From contig NZ_CP045178.1 of assembly GCF_009296025.1 (NCBI RefSeq), positions 1,798,001 to 1,862,000 on the forward strand: DNA of 64,000 nucleotides, written 5' to 3'. Below are positions 26,208 to 34,606 of this stretch, piece by piece. The translations under genes and the position numbers were made by a program. The notes beneath the pieces were generated by a model that had not been told where the DNA came from, did no database searches, and saw only the letters and a list, made by a program, of their open reading frames with translations. Within the stretch, counting starts at the first letter, position 1, and each line of letters begins with the position of its first letter. The stretch comes from Streptomyces tsukubensis (GTDB lineage: Bacteria; Actinomycetota; Actinomycetes; Streptomycetales; Streptomycetaceae).

Positions 26208-27167
26208 GTGGACCATGACACCGGAGCGGACGCCCCCCGCGGGCGCAAAGAGGCCGAGCGCGATCCGCGTGCGCACGACCCTCGGGCGAATGATCCGCGT
26301 GCGCACGACCCTCGGGCGCATGATCCTCGGGTACATGATCCGCGCGTCACCGCGCTTCTGACGCGGATGGAACGCAATCTCGCCGAACACGCCGCCCATC
26401 TGCACCGCGGGCTGCCCGGCAGGTCCGTCTCGCAGACCGATGATCTCTGTGTGGCCGACAGCGGCCTGGACGACGACACGTTCAATATCGTGGCGGGCGC
26501 CCGCTTCTCCGCTTCCGGCGCCGACATACGGATCGCCGCCACCGTAAGGGCCCTGGCCTCCACGGGACGGCCTTTCTCCTGGTGGGTGGGGCCCGCTTCG
26601 GAGCCCGCCGGGCTCTCCGCGCGGCTGACCGCGGCAGGGCTGCCGGTCGCCACCAGGGAGACGGCCATGTGGGCGCCGCTGAAGGGCACCCCGACCGCCG
26701 GGCCGGGCACGCCGGGGGAACTCATCGTCCAGCGGGTGAACAGCCGGGCCCTGCTCGCCGACTACGCCTCGGTCGTGGCGGCGAACTGGGACCCGCCCTC
26801 AGCCGCCGTGCCACGCTTCTACGCCGACTCCGCGCGCGCGGCCCTGGCCGCCGACTGTCCCGCCCGCTATCTGGTCGGACATGTGCGGGGCAGGCCGGTC
26901 GCGGCGGCGGAGATCTTTCCGTACGCGGGGGTCGCCGGTCTCTACAACGTGTGCACGCTGCCCGCGTACCGGCGTCGCGGGTACGGCACCGCACTGACGC
27001 TCGCCGCGCTGCGGACCGCCCGCGCCGAGGGCCACGGTCTCGCCGTACTACAGGCCTCGGCGCAGGGCGCTCCGGTCTACGCGCGGCTCGGTTTCCGTGT
27101 CTGCGGTCACTACACGGAACACGCCGTCCTCGTACCGGCGGGCGCGCGCCCGGGGCCGCCCCGCTGA
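26208..27167 (+). CDS. GNAT-family N-acetyltransferase with DPRAH repeat N-terminus
   Basis: The 319-residue acetyltransferase has a GNAT core in the C-terminal half: [19 protein letters not shown], then [20 protein letters not shown] (acetyl-CoA P-loop RRRGYG) and [17 protein letters not shown]. The N-terminal half ([27 protein letters not shown]) is typical of a two-lobed Streptomyces GNAT family. GTG at 26208 adds ~53 residues including imperfect DPRAHDPR repeats encoded by a DNA tandem repeat at about 26262-26347. ATG at 26367 (MERNLAEHA) is where family similarity starts and is the conservative alternative. The substrate is unknown. Confidence 0.82.
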   Translation: MDHDTGADAPRGRKEAERDPRAHDPRANDPRAHDPRAHDPRVHDPRVTALLTRMERNLAEHAAHLHRGLPGRSVSQTDDLCVADSGLDDDTFNIVAGARFSASGADIRIAATVRALASTGRPFSWWVGPASEPAGLSARLTAAGLPVATRETAMWAPLKGTPTAGPGTPGELIVQRVNSRALLADYASVVAANWDPPSAAVPRFYADSARAALAADCPARYLVGHVRGRPVAAAEIFPYAGVAGLYNVCTLPAYRRRGYGTALTLAALRTARAEGHGLAVLQASAQGAPVYARLGFRVCGHYTEHAVLVPAGARPGPPR

Positions 27168-27228
27168 CCCCGACGGGGGCGGGGGGGCTCTCCTCGCGCC
27201 TCGGCCGAGTCCGCCGCGTCCGGTCTCC

Positions 27229-27312
27229 GTCCGGGATTCGATCGGGCTGCGTCCTGCATTGACCGGGCTTCGGCGGGATTCGACCGGGCGGCGTCCGGGA
27301 TTCGACCGGTGC
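27229..27312. repeat. Tandem repeat between GNAT and GntR genes
   Basis: About four degenerate copies of a ~23-bp unit with core GGGATTCGACCGGGCGGCGT lie in the 306-bp gap before the GntR gene. No further features are seen in the gap other than the ribosome binding site of the next gene. Confidence 0.7.
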
Positions 27313-27473
27313 CCTGACCTTTTGAGGCCCCGCACGGCGCCCGTCTCCGTCCCGGCCGCTGTGGCAGACTTCGCCCGCGGGGACGTGGGCGGGGGCCCGG
27401 ATCGGTGCGAGGCGTGAACACGCCTGCCACCGGCGTGCGTTGCCCCTGGAACACAGGGAGGGGACGGTGGCGG

Positions 27474-28145
27474 ATGACCGCGACGGCTGCGCCGCTCGGT
27501 GCCGTACGCGAGCGGGTGCTCGCGGGGCTGCGGCAGGACATCGTCGGCGGGCGGTTGCGCCCCGGCGACCGTCTCGTCGAACGGGAACTGGCCGAGCGGT
27601 ACGCGGTGTCACGGGTACCTGTGCGTGAGGCGCTGCGGGCGTTGATCTCGGAGGGTTTCGTCACCTTGGAGACCCCGCGCCGCATGGTGGTACGGCGGCT
27701 TTCACCGCGCGATGTCGGTGAACTCTTCGAATTACGGGAGGCGTTGGAGGTCCACGCGGCCGGGCTCGCCGCCGTCCGCGCGACCCCGGAGTCACTCGCG
27801 GAGCTGGCCTCGCTCCTCGCCCTGACCGCCGACGCCACGGCCGCCGCCGACTTCGACGGCCTCACCGAGATCAACGCCCGTTTCCACCAGCGGATCCTGG
27901 CCATGGCGGACAACACCATGCTCATCGCGGCCATGAAACCCGTGGAGGGCAGACTCCGCCGACCGACGAGACAGACCGAGGAGTGGGCCCAACTCATCGA
28001 CGAGCACCATGTGTTGTACGAGGCCATCGCCGCGGGAGATGCGGGGCGCGCCCGCTCCACCGCCCTCGCCCATGTGCGCGCCAGCCGTGTGGCGACGGTC
28101 CGCAGCCTCTTCGGTGCGGCCGGAGCCGACGCGCCGGTGCCGTGA
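27474..28145 (+). CDS. GntR/FadR-type (FCD) regulator with TTA codon
   Basis: The 223-residue regulator has a winged helix GntR domain: RPGDRLVERELAERYAVSRV and PVREALRALISEGFV near residues 26-60. A FCD ligand domain follows: LFELREALEVHAAGLAA, the metal-binding-type NARFHQRILAMADN near residue 137 and EEWAQLIDEHHVLYEAIAAG near residue 180. Such regulators sense organic acids, often with a bound metal. ATG at 27474 has GGGAGGGG 10 bases upstream. The leucine codon at 27732-27734 (LFELRE) is TTA, so translation needs bldA tRNA. No obvious target gene is adjacent. Confidence 0.88.
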   Translation: MTATAAPLGAVRERVLAGLRQDIVGGRLRPGDRLVERELAERYAVSRVPVREALRALISEGFVTLETPRRMVVRRLSPRDVGELFELREALEVHAAGLAAVRATPESLAELASLLALTADATAAADFDGLTEINARFHQRILAMADNTMLIAAMKPVEGRLRRPTRQTEEWAQLIDEHHVLYEAIAAGDAGRARSTALAHVRASRVATVRSLFGAAGADAPVP

Positions 28146-28152
28146 GGAAGCG

Positions 28153-29130
28153 TTACCGCCCGGCCCCGTCCCGCGCCGCGTACCGGTCCGTGGCCGCCAC
28201 GATCTGTTCCACCACCGTAGGCGTTCCCGCGTTGTGGCCCGCGTCCTCGACGAGGACGAGTTCGCCGTCCCGCCACACACCGGTGAGGCGCCAGGCGATG
28301 CCGAGGAGGTTGCCGAAGTCGAGGCTGCCCTGCACGATCGTGCCGGGGATGCCGTTGAGTGAGGCCGCGTCCTCCAGGACCACCTCGTCGCCGCCGAGGA
28401 AGTGGTCCTGGCTGAAGTAGTGCGTGACGATCCTGGCGAACGCCGCACGGAAACGGGCGTCCTCGTAGCGTGGCTCCGAGCGTGGTGGGGCCGGGATGAT
28501 CGCCGTCTCCCAGTCCGTCCAGTTCCGTGCGGCCCGCGCCCGTACCTCGGGGTCGGGTGAGTCAAGCAGCGTGCGGTAGGCGGCGCTGAGCTGCCCCGCC
28601 CGCTCCCGCTCGGGCACCCCTTCGCTGAAGCGGGCGAAGGCTTCGGGGAAGAACCTGCCGAGCCCCCTGGTCAGCAGGGCGACCTCCGCCCTGCTGCCGG
28701 TGGCGAGCCCCGTGAGGACCAGTTCCGACACGCGGTCAGGGTGGAGCTGGGCGTAGCGCAGCCCGAGGACGGATCCCCAGGAGGCGCCCCACACGAGCCA
28801 GCGGCCGATGCCCAGCCTGCGGCGGAGCAGTTCAAGGTCGGTGATCAGGTGGCTGGTGGTGTTGACGCCCATGTCGGTGGCCGGGTCGCTCGCGTGCGGT
28901 GTGCTGCGTCCGCAGCCGCGCTGGTCCAGGAGGACGATCCGGTAGGCGGCCGGGTCGAAGTACCGCCGGGGAAAGGGGGTGCAGCCGGAGCCGGGGCCGC
29001 CGTGCAGGACGACGGCGGGCTTGCCCTCGGGGTTGCCGCACACCTCCCAGTAGACGCTGTTCCCGTCGCCCACGTCGAGCATGCCGTGGTCGTACGGTTC
29101 GATCTGCGGATACAGGGCGGAAGAGGGCAT
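28153..29130 (-). CDS. pip: Prolyl aminopeptidase
   Basis: The 325-residue alpha/beta hydrolase of peptidase family S33 removes N-terminal proline from peptides. Motifs are oxyanion HGGPGSG near residue 43, LLDQRGCGRSTPH near residue 66, nucleophile GASWGS with Ser near residue 117 (family consensus GGSWGS), acid in QGSLDFGNLLG, and His in VEDAGHNAG near the C-terminus. The N-terminus YPQIEPYDHGMLDVGDG is the family start. It is convergent with the GntR gene (7-bp gap). It acts in the cytoplasm, with no signal peptide. Confidence 0.93.
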   Translation of the reverse strand: MPSSALYPQIEPYDHGMLDVGDGNSVYWEVCGNPEGKPAVVLHGGPGSGCTPFPRRYFDPAAYRIVLLDQRGCGRSTPHASDPATDMGVNTTSHLITDLELLRRRLGIGRWLVWGASWGSVLGLRYAQLHPDRVSELVLTGLATGSRAEVALLTRGLGRFFPEAFARFSEGVPERERAGQLSAAYRTLLDSPDPEVRARAARNWTDWETAIIPAPPRSEPRYEDARFRAAFARIVTHYFSQDHFLGGDEVVLEDAASLNGIPGTIVQGSLDFGNLLGIAWRLTGVWRDGELVLVEDAGHNAGTPTVVEQIVAATDRYAARDGAGR

Positions 29131-29264
29131 CCCGGCAGGCTACCGGGGCTCCCGCCGTCCCTGCCTCCCCTTTTGCCGCGGGGACGGGAGGGGCCGACGG
29201 GGCTTGGCGGCGGCGCCGTGTTCCTCGCGCCGCCGCTGGTCCCGGGGCCTCTCCCGGGCGGGCG

Positions 29265-29963
29265 CTATCCGAGTCCCGCGACCTCCGCCGCCTCGCCGAG
29301 TACGTCGCGCAGCATCTCCGGGGTGAGCCGTCCTGTGAAGGTGTTGCGCTGGCTGACGTGGTAGCAGCCGAACAGTTCGAGGTCGCCTTCGGCGCCGTGC
29401 AGGGTGACCCGGGCGCCGTGCCCGAAGGCGGGCCCCGGCCTCGGCAGCTCCCATCCCGCCGCCCGGAACGCGGGCAGCGCCGCCTGCCAGCCGAAGGCGC
29501 CGAGGACGACGGCGCTGCGCAGCCGGGGCCTCAGCAGTTCCAGCTCGCCCACCAGCCAGGGACGGCAGGTGTCCCGCTCTCGCGGGGTGGGCTTGTTGGC
29601 GGGAGGCGCGCAGTGCACGGGAGAGGTGACGCGGACGCCCCGCAGGGTCAGCCCGTCGTGCGTGTCGACGGCGGTGGGCCTGTTGGCCAGCCCGAGGTCG
29701 TACAGCGCGGCGAACAGCACCTCACCCGAGCGGTCGCCGGTGAACATCCGTCCCGTGCGGTTGCCGCCGTGGGCCGCGGGGGCGAGCCCCACGAGGGCCA
29801 TGGACGCGTCGGCGGGGCCGAAGCCGGGGACGGGCCGCCCCCAGTACTCCTCGTCGGCGAAGGCGGCCCGCTTGGTCCGCGCGACCTCCTCGCGCCAGGC
29901 CACGAGCCGGGGGCAGGCCCGGCACTCGGTGACCCTGGTGTCGAGGGCGGCCAGTGGTTCCAT
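29265..29963 (-). CDS. Family 5 (UDGb) uracil-DNA glycosylase
   Basis: The 232-residue DNA repair glycosylase removes uracil and other deaminated bases. The four [4Fe-4S] cysteines fit C-x2-C near residue 14 (ECRACPRLV), with further Cys in SPVHCAPPANKPTPRERDTC. The active-site motif is GLAPAAHGGNRTGRMF near residue 59, lacking the classical Asp as UDGb enzymes do; the C-terminal motif is CYHVSQRNTFTG. ATG at 29963 is the family start; the frame is open 24 codons further upstream through the repeat region. It adds a base-excision enzyme to the repair genes of the window. Confidence 0.92.
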   Translation of the reverse strand: MEPLAALDTRVTECRACPRLVAWREEVARTKRAAFADEEYWGRPVPGFGPADASMALVGLAPAAHGGNRTGRMFTGDRSGEVLFAALYDLGLANRPTAVDTHDGLTLRGVRVTSPVHCAPPANKPTPRERDTCRPWLVGELELLRPRLRSAVVLGAFGWQAALPAFRAAGWELPRPGPAFGHGARVTLHGAEGDLELFGCYHVSQRNTFTGRLTPEMLRDVLGEAAEVAGLG

Positions 29964-29985
29964 GTCTCCACCGTACGCAGCACAG

Positions 29986-30176
29986 GCACCGGCACCACGC
30001 GTCAGGCCGGCACCGGGGCTCAAGTCAGCAGCCACGCGTCAGGTCGGCACCGGGCCTCAGGTCGGCAACCACGCTTCAGGCCGGCACCGGGCCTCAGGTC
30101 CGCACCAGGCCCAGGCCGGCAACCACGCTTCAGGTCCGCACCAGGCCTCAGGTCCGCACCAGCCCTCAAGTCAGCA
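29986..30176. repeat. 15-bp-type minisatellite after the YfcC gene
   Basis: Roughly a dozen degenerate copies of CAGGTCSGCACCRGGCCT and variants (TCAGGCCGGCACC, TCAGGTCCGCACC). The last copy runs into the 3' end of the permease gene: the stop codon and final residues are encoded in repeat-like sequence, so repeat slippage may have set the present C-terminus. Confidence 0.8.
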
Positions 30177-31965
30177 CCGCGCCGAATCCGACGAAGGCGC
30201 AGATCAGTACCGCGAGGACGGCGAGCAGCGGCCAGGCGAAACGGAGGTATCTGTCGTAGCCGACCTTGGCCAGCGCCACTCCGCCGATCGTGACGGCCGT
30301 GGTGGGCACCCACAGGTTCATCCAGCCGCTCGCGGCCTGCCAGGCGGTGACGACAAGGGCGCGGGATACCCCGGCGAAGTCGGCGAGCGGCGCGAGGATG
30401 GGCATGGCGAGCGTGGCATGGCCCGAGGTCGAGGGGATGAGGAAGGCGAGCGGCAGGTTCACCAGGAAGACGATGATGGCGAAGGCCCAGGACGAGGTGG
30501 ACTTCACCACCCCCTCGATGGCGTGCAGCACGGTGTCGGTGATCTGTGAGTTGTTCATGATGACGGTGACACCGCGGGCCAGGACGATCACCAGCGCGGG
30601 CGACATGAACTCCGCGACGCCCCGCACGAAGGTCGAGCTGAGTTTCCGCTCGCCGAACCCCGCGACCAGCCCCACGAGGATCGAGGCGGCGATGAACAGT
30701 GCGGCGAGCTGCGGGAAGGACCAGCCCAGTTCGAATCCGTAGGCGGGGGCGTCCGCCTTGCCCGTCAGGGCGCTCGACCAGGGCACCACGGAGAAGATCA
30801 TGAAGGCGAAGACGAGCCCCACCAGGACCAGGACGGTCACGTGCAGTCGGCTGAGCCCCGGCGCCTCGCCCGTCCCCGTGGCGCCGCGTTCCCGGTCGCC
30901 GGGCCGGAAACCGCCCAGGGACCGGGACGGGTCCTTCTGGACGCGCCGCGCGTAACGGATGACGTACGCGATGGTGACCGCGGTGAGGACCACCCACATC
31001 AGGAAGCGCAGGACGATGCCGTCGCCGAGTGAGATGTCCGCGGCGGACGAGGCGACCCCGGTGGCGAACGGGTTGACGGTGGAGCTGAGCACCCCGACCC
31101 CCGCTCCGAGGATGATCACACCGGTCGCGACGATCCGGTCGTAGCCGAGGGCGAGCATCAGGGGGACGATCAGCCCGTAGAAACCGAGCGTCTCCTCGGC
31201 GAAGCCCTCGACGGTGCCGAGGACGGCGAAGACGGTCATCACCCCCGCGATGAGCAGGGCCCCTCGGTCGCGCAGCCGGTGGGCGAGGCGTGCGATGCCC
31301 CGGTCGAGCGCGCCGGTGGCGAAGACGACGGTGATGAACGCGCCGATGGCGATGACGAAAAGGAAGACGCCCGCGCTGCCGTAGAGGGCCCCCGAGAGGT
31401 CCGGGCCGACCTTTCCCGTGCGCGCGTCCTGGACACCGTAGAGGCCGTTGACGGGTGAGAGGAACAGATCGTTCAGACGCTCGATGACGCTCTGGCTGGA
31501 GGGGACGCGGTGGTAGGTGCCCTCCAACGGGGCGCCGTCGGCGTCTCTGCGGTACTCGCCCGGCGGGACGAGGAAGGCGAGGAGCCAGACGCCGACGGTG
31601 ACGAGGACGAGGACGGTGAGGGCGCTGGGGAAGGAGAACTTCCGCTTCCCCTCGCTTCCGGCGTCGCCGCCTCCCTCGTCGATGTGGTCCGCTCCTCCGG
31701 CTCCGCCGCCGCCGTGGTCCGCTCCGCCGCCGCCGTGGTTCGCTCCGCCGCCGTCTCCCCGGCCGTACTCCGCCCCGCCGCCGTCGCGCTCGGCGTCGCG
31801 CCGGGTGTCGCCGTGGCCCTCGCCGTACCCGCTCCGATCGCCGTGCCCGTTGCCCTCGGCGTCCCCGTGCCCTTGTCCGTAGCTCCCTGCGTCCGCGTGG
31901 CCGCTGCCGCGGCCATCGCCTCGCCCGTCCTCGCCGGGAGAGGGCCGCGTGTGGGTGTCGCTCAT
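30166..31965 (-). CDS. YfcC-family permease with long Gly/Asp/His-rich N-terminus
   Basis: The 599-residue membrane protein of the YfcC/ArcD-related (DUF1504-like, ion transporter superfamily) group has about 12-13 helices beginning with SALTVLVLVTVGVWLLAFLV near residue 118. Conserved blocks are GAFITVVFATGALDRGIARL, GTVEGFAEETLGFYGLIVPL, VNPFATGVASSAA and FLIPSTSGHATLAMPILAPL. Relatives are predicted basic amino acid or C4-dicarboxylate/peptide transporters. The first ~110 residues are a hydrophilic low-complexity run (GGGADHGGGG, DGRGDGRGSGHADAG) not seen in the family core. ATG at 31965 is chosen because the GGCACGGCC region lacks a better one; starts inside the tail are possible. Confidence 0.82.
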   Translation of the reverse strand: MSDTHTRPSPGEDGRGDGRGSGHADAGSYGQGHGDAEGNGHGDRSGYGEGHGDTRRDAERDGGGAEYGRGDGGGANHGGGGADHGGGGAGGADHIDEGGGDAGSEGKRKFSFPSALTVLVLVTVGVWLLAFLVPPGEYRRDADGAPLEGTYHRVPSSQSVIERLNDLFLSPVNGLYGVQDARTGKVGPDLSGALYGSAGVFLFVIAIGAFITVVFATGALDRGIARLAHRLRDRGALLIAGVMTVFAVLGTVEGFAEETLGFYGLIVPLMLALGYDRIVATGVIILGAGVGVLSSTVNPFATGVASSAADISLGDGIVLRFLMWVVLTAVTIAYVIRYARRVQKDPSRSLGGFRPGDRERGATGTGEAPGLSRLHVTVLVLVGLVFAFMIFSVVPWSSALTGKADAPAYGFELGWSFPQLAALFIAASILVGLVAGFGERKLSSTFVRGVAEFMSPALVIVLARGVTVIMNNSQITDTVLHAIEGVVKSTSSWAFAIIVFLVNLPLAFLIPSTSGHATLAMPILAPLADFAGVSRALVVTAWQAASGWMNLWVPTTAVTIGGVALAKVGYDRYLRFAWPLLAVLAVLICAFVGFGAVLT

Positions 31966-32112
31966 GGCCGTGCCCCTCGCCCGCTGTCCCGTGTGCCGAC
32001 TGGCTCGCCATGATCGCGGACCGAGGGGGCCGTGCGGACTTGGCGCGACCGACCCGTACGGGTGAAGGCGGGACAGCGACCGAGACCGCCGGGCACCTGA
32101 GGGGGCGGTCTC

Positions 32113-32152
32113 AGGGATCCTTGCAATAGGGGATTGCAAGGACCCCTAAAGT
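32113..32152 (+). promoter_or_regulatory. Palindromic element abutting -10 box of the S4 gene
   Basis: AGGGATCCTTGCAAT (32113-32127) and ATTGCAAGGACCCCT (32133-32147) form a 15-bp dyad with one mismatch and 5-bp spacer. TAAAGT (32147-32152) follows at once and ends 6 bases before the ATG at 32159, so the transcript is probably leaderless. The dyad covers the -35 region and resembles the elements at 14535 and 42927. Confidence 0.7.
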
Positions 32153-32158
32153 CGGGGC

Positions 32159-32542
32159 ATGGTTACGGAGACTGGGGAGAGCGGCACCGTACGCGTGGAC
32201 GCCTGGCTGTGGGCCGTCCGCCTGATCAAGACGCGGTCCGCGGCGACAGCGGCGTGCAGGGCGGGGCATGTGAAGATCGGCGCCGACAGCGCCAAGGCCG
32301 CCACGCACATCCGGGTGGGCGACGAGGTGCGGCTGCGTCAGGAGGGCCGCGACCGGATCGTGGTGGTCCGCCGTCTCCTGCGCAAGCGGGTGGGCGCCCC
32401 GGTGGCCGTCACCTGTTACGAGGACAACAGCCCGCCGCCGCCACCGCGTGAGGCCGTGGCCCCCGCCGGTCGCCGTGACCGGGGTACGGGCCGTCCCACC
32501 AAGCGCGACCGCAGGGAGATGGACCGCCTCAGGGGCGCGTGA
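32159..32542 (+). CDS. S4 RNA-binding-domain protein (Hsp15/RqcP-like)
   Basis: This 127-residue protein has an S4 domain: VRVDAWLWAVRLIKTRSAAT, ACRAGHVKIGADSAK and THIRVGDEVRLR near residues 11-60. A basic C-terminal tail ends GTGRPTKRDRREMDRLRG. This is the pattern of Hsp15 (HslR) and the RqcP-type proteins that bind 50S subunits carrying stalled nascent chains, or rRNA. No Shine-Dalgarno is visible and a -10 box sits 7 bases upstream, so a leaderless mRNA is likely. It is divergent from the permease gene. Confidence 0.9.
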   Translation: MVTETGESGTVRVDAWLWAVRLIKTRSAATAACRAGHVKIGADSAKAATHIRVGDEVRLRQEGRDRIVVVRRLLRKRVGAPVAVTCYEDNSPPPPPREAVAPAGRRDRGTGRPTKRDRREMDRLRGA

Positions 32543-32603
32543 GGGCCGTCGCCCCCGCGGCTACCGGTCGGCGGGGCGGAGAGCCCCCGACCGACCGGCC
32601 CGT

Positions 32604-33242
32604 TCACTCGCCCCAGGGCGACCCGTACTTGGCCGCGAGTACCTCGGCCTCCGCGGGGGTGAGCAGCCGCGCGGGCCGCTCTCCGAGGGCGAGCAGGAGC
32701 GCCGAGACCTCTTCGAGTTCCACGGCGGCGTCGACAGCTGCCCCCATGGACGTTCCGGCGACCGCGGGCCCGTGGTTCTGGAGCAGTGCGGCGCGCAGCG
32801 GGAAGGGCAGCCTTTCGAGGTCGCCCGCCTGCTCCGCGTCGCCGGGCGGGGCGTAGGGCAGGAGGGGTGTCTGTCCGACGCGCATGACGAAGTAGGGAGT
32901 CAGCGGCGGTACGGCGCTCCGCCGCGACCACGGCGGGAGGCAGGAGACCGCGGTGGCGTGCCGGGAGTGGAGATGGACGACCGCGCGGGCGGCGGGGTCA
33001 CGCCGGTAGAAGGCGGCGTGCAGCGGGAACTCCTTGGACGGCCTCGGCCCGTCGAGGTGGCCGCCTTCGAGGTCGAGGACGCTCAGCGCGTCCGGGTCTA
33101 TCCGTGCCAGGTCGGCGCCGGTCGGGGTGATGAGGATGCGGTCGCCGTCCAGCACGCTGAGGTTGCCGGAGGATCCGGGGCTCAGTCCCAGTGCGGCGAG
33201 GTGTGCTCCTGCGGCGGCGAGGTCGCCTCGCGAGGCGCTCAT
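32604..33242 (-). CDS. otnC: Class II aldolase: 3-oxo-tetronate 4-phosphate decarboxylase
   Basis: The 212-residue class II aldolase/adducin protein has the zinc-binding HLHSRHATAVS near residue 94 (HxH), the third His in LQNHGPAVAG near residue 157, and SPGSSGNLSVLDGD and ITPTGADLARI at the N-terminus. OtnC decarboxylates 3-oxo-tetronate 4-phosphate to dihydroxyacetone phosphate and CO2. ATG at 33242 overlaps the otnK stop (ATGA), which fixes the start and couples translation; MERPRMS at 33257 is less likely. The pairing with otnK is the main evidence for this specific function. Confidence 0.88.
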   Translation of the reverse strand: MSASRGDLAAAGAHLAALGLSPGSSGNLSVLDGDRILITPTGADLARIDPDALSVLDLEGGHLDGPRPSKEFPLHAAFYRRDPAARAVVHLHSRHATAVSCLPPWSRRSAVPPLTPYFVMRVGQTPLLPYAPPGDAEQAGDLERLPFPLRAALLQNHGPAVAGTSMGAAVDAAVELEEVSALLLALGERPARLLTPAEAEVLAAKYGSPWGE

Positions 33243-34606
33243 ACGAGGGCGCTCCATGCTTCTGTGAAGATTTCCTGGCTGCCGAAGTTGCCCGACTTGA
33301 GTGCCACGTCGACCGTGTGGCTCTTGCCGTGCGCCTGTCCTTCGGCGCGGGCCCAGGTGACTCCGGGCGCGATCGGCGCGCCGATGCTCAGGGTGCGTAC
33401 GCCGAGGGCCGTGACGACGGCTCCCGAAGTCTCGCCACCCGCGACGAGCAGGCGGCCCGCGCCCGCGGCGACCAGTTCGCGGGCACAGGCGGCGAGGGTC
33501 CGTTCCACGAGAAAGGCGGCGTCGGGGGCGGCCCCCTCCAGGTCCTTCAGGTCGTCGACGGCGTAGATGAGGGGCGGCAGGGCGGGGTCGCGTCGCCAGC
33601 AGTCCCGGGCGAAGGCGACCAGTTCCGCCAGTGTGGCTTCGAACTCCGTCCGCAGGGCGGTGAGGTCGAGCTTGCGGTGGGGCAGCCGTTCTCTGCCGTG
33701 GGCGACCTGGGCGCGGGTGGCAGAGGAGGCGCTGCCGGAGAGTACGGCGCCGAAGTCGCCGGGCGCCGAGGCGGAGGGCGCGCGGGCGGTGTCGGGGTGC
33801 GGTCCCGTGAGGCCGAGGGCGAGCCCTGCCGCGCCCGTGACGAGCGGCAGGTGGGTGGTGGCCGCGGAGATCACGCGCAGATCGTCGTCGGTGACGGCGT
33901 CCACCACCACCAGCGCGTCCGCCGGGTCCGCCGCGTCGAGCGCCTGCCGCAGTACGTCGGCTCCCGCGCGTACTGTCGCAAGGCCGACGACCCGTACGGG
34001 GTGGCCGGTCTGGGGTGTCAGGAGCCGGTCGACGTGGGAGTCGGTCATCGGGGTGAGCGGGTGGTGGCGCATGGGGCTCTGGTCGAGCGGTTCCCCGTGG
34101 ACGAAGAGTTCGCCGTCGCGGACCGTGCGGCCGGTGGCGGGAAAGGACGGCACGACGATCGTCCCGCGCTCCCCCAGGGCGTCGAGGAGGGCGTCGGTGA
34201 CCGGGCCGATGTTGCCGCGGGGCGTGGAGTCGAAGGTCGAGCAGTACTTGAAGTAGAACCGCTCACAACCGGCCGCCCGCAGGGCGCGCAGCGCCGCCAG
34301 GGAGTCGCCCACCGCCTCGTCCACCGGAGCGGTGCGCGATTTGAGCGCGACGACGACGGCGTCGGCCTCGGTGACGGCTCCGCCCGCGGAGGCGTCCGCC
34401 CCGGCTCTTCCTCCTTCGTCGGCTCCTTCACCGACCCGTTCACCGGCTCTTTCACTGGCTCCTTCGCCGGTGACTCCGCCGGTGACTCCGCCGGTGACTC
34501 CGTCGGGTCCGACGGTCACCACCGTCCGGTAGCCGCGTGAGACCAGCATGGTGGCGAGATCCGTCGCGCCGGTGAAGTCGTCGGCGATGGCCCCGAGGGT
34601 GGGCAT
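33239..34606 (-). CDS. otnK: 3-oxo-tetronate 4-kinase (DUF1537 family) with low-complexity insert
   Basis: The 455-residue four-carbon sugar-acid kinase has an N-terminal acid-binding domain, LGAIADDFTGATDLATMLV at the start and VVVALKSRT near residue 85, FYFKYCSTFDSTPRGNIGPV and VPSFPATGRTVRDGELFVHG. The C-terminal nucleotide domain has LVAGGETSGAV and GAPIAPGVTWARA. OtnK phosphorylates 3-oxo-tetronate. A ~45-residue Gly/Glu/Ala-rich insert (VTGGVTGGVTG, ERAGERVGEGADEGG) sits between strands two and three, encoded by DNA repeats. ATG at 34606 has GGAGG 4 bases upstream. It is the first gene of an operon with otnC. Confidence 0.9.
   Translation of the reverse strand: MPTLGAIADDFTGATDLATMLVSRGYRTVVTVGPDGVTGGVTGGVTGEGASERAGERVGEGADEGGRAGADASAGGAVTEADAVVVALKSRTAPVDEAVGDSLAALRALRAAGCERFYFKYCSTFDSTPRGNIGPVTDALLDALGERGTIVVPSFPATGRTVRDGELFVHGEPLDQSPMRHHPLTPMTDSHVDRLLTPQTGHPVRVVGLATVRAGADVLRQALDAADPADALVVVDAVTDDDLRVISAATTHLPLVTGAAGLALGLTGPHPDTARAPSASAPGDFGAVLSGSASSATRAQVAHGRERLPHRKLDLTALRTEFEATLAELVAFARDCWRRDPALPPLIYAVDDLKDLEGAAPDAAFLVERTLAACARELVAAGAGRLLVAGGETSGAVVTALGVRTLSIGAPIAPGVTWARAEGQAHGKSHTVDVALKSGNFGSQEIFTEAWSALV

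Noticed and set aside
30020..32011. 663-codon minus-strand frame overlapping the YfcC permease
   Set aside because: Wrong frame of the same strand; Arg/Pro/His-rich, no helices. The adjacent frame gives a clear membrane protein.
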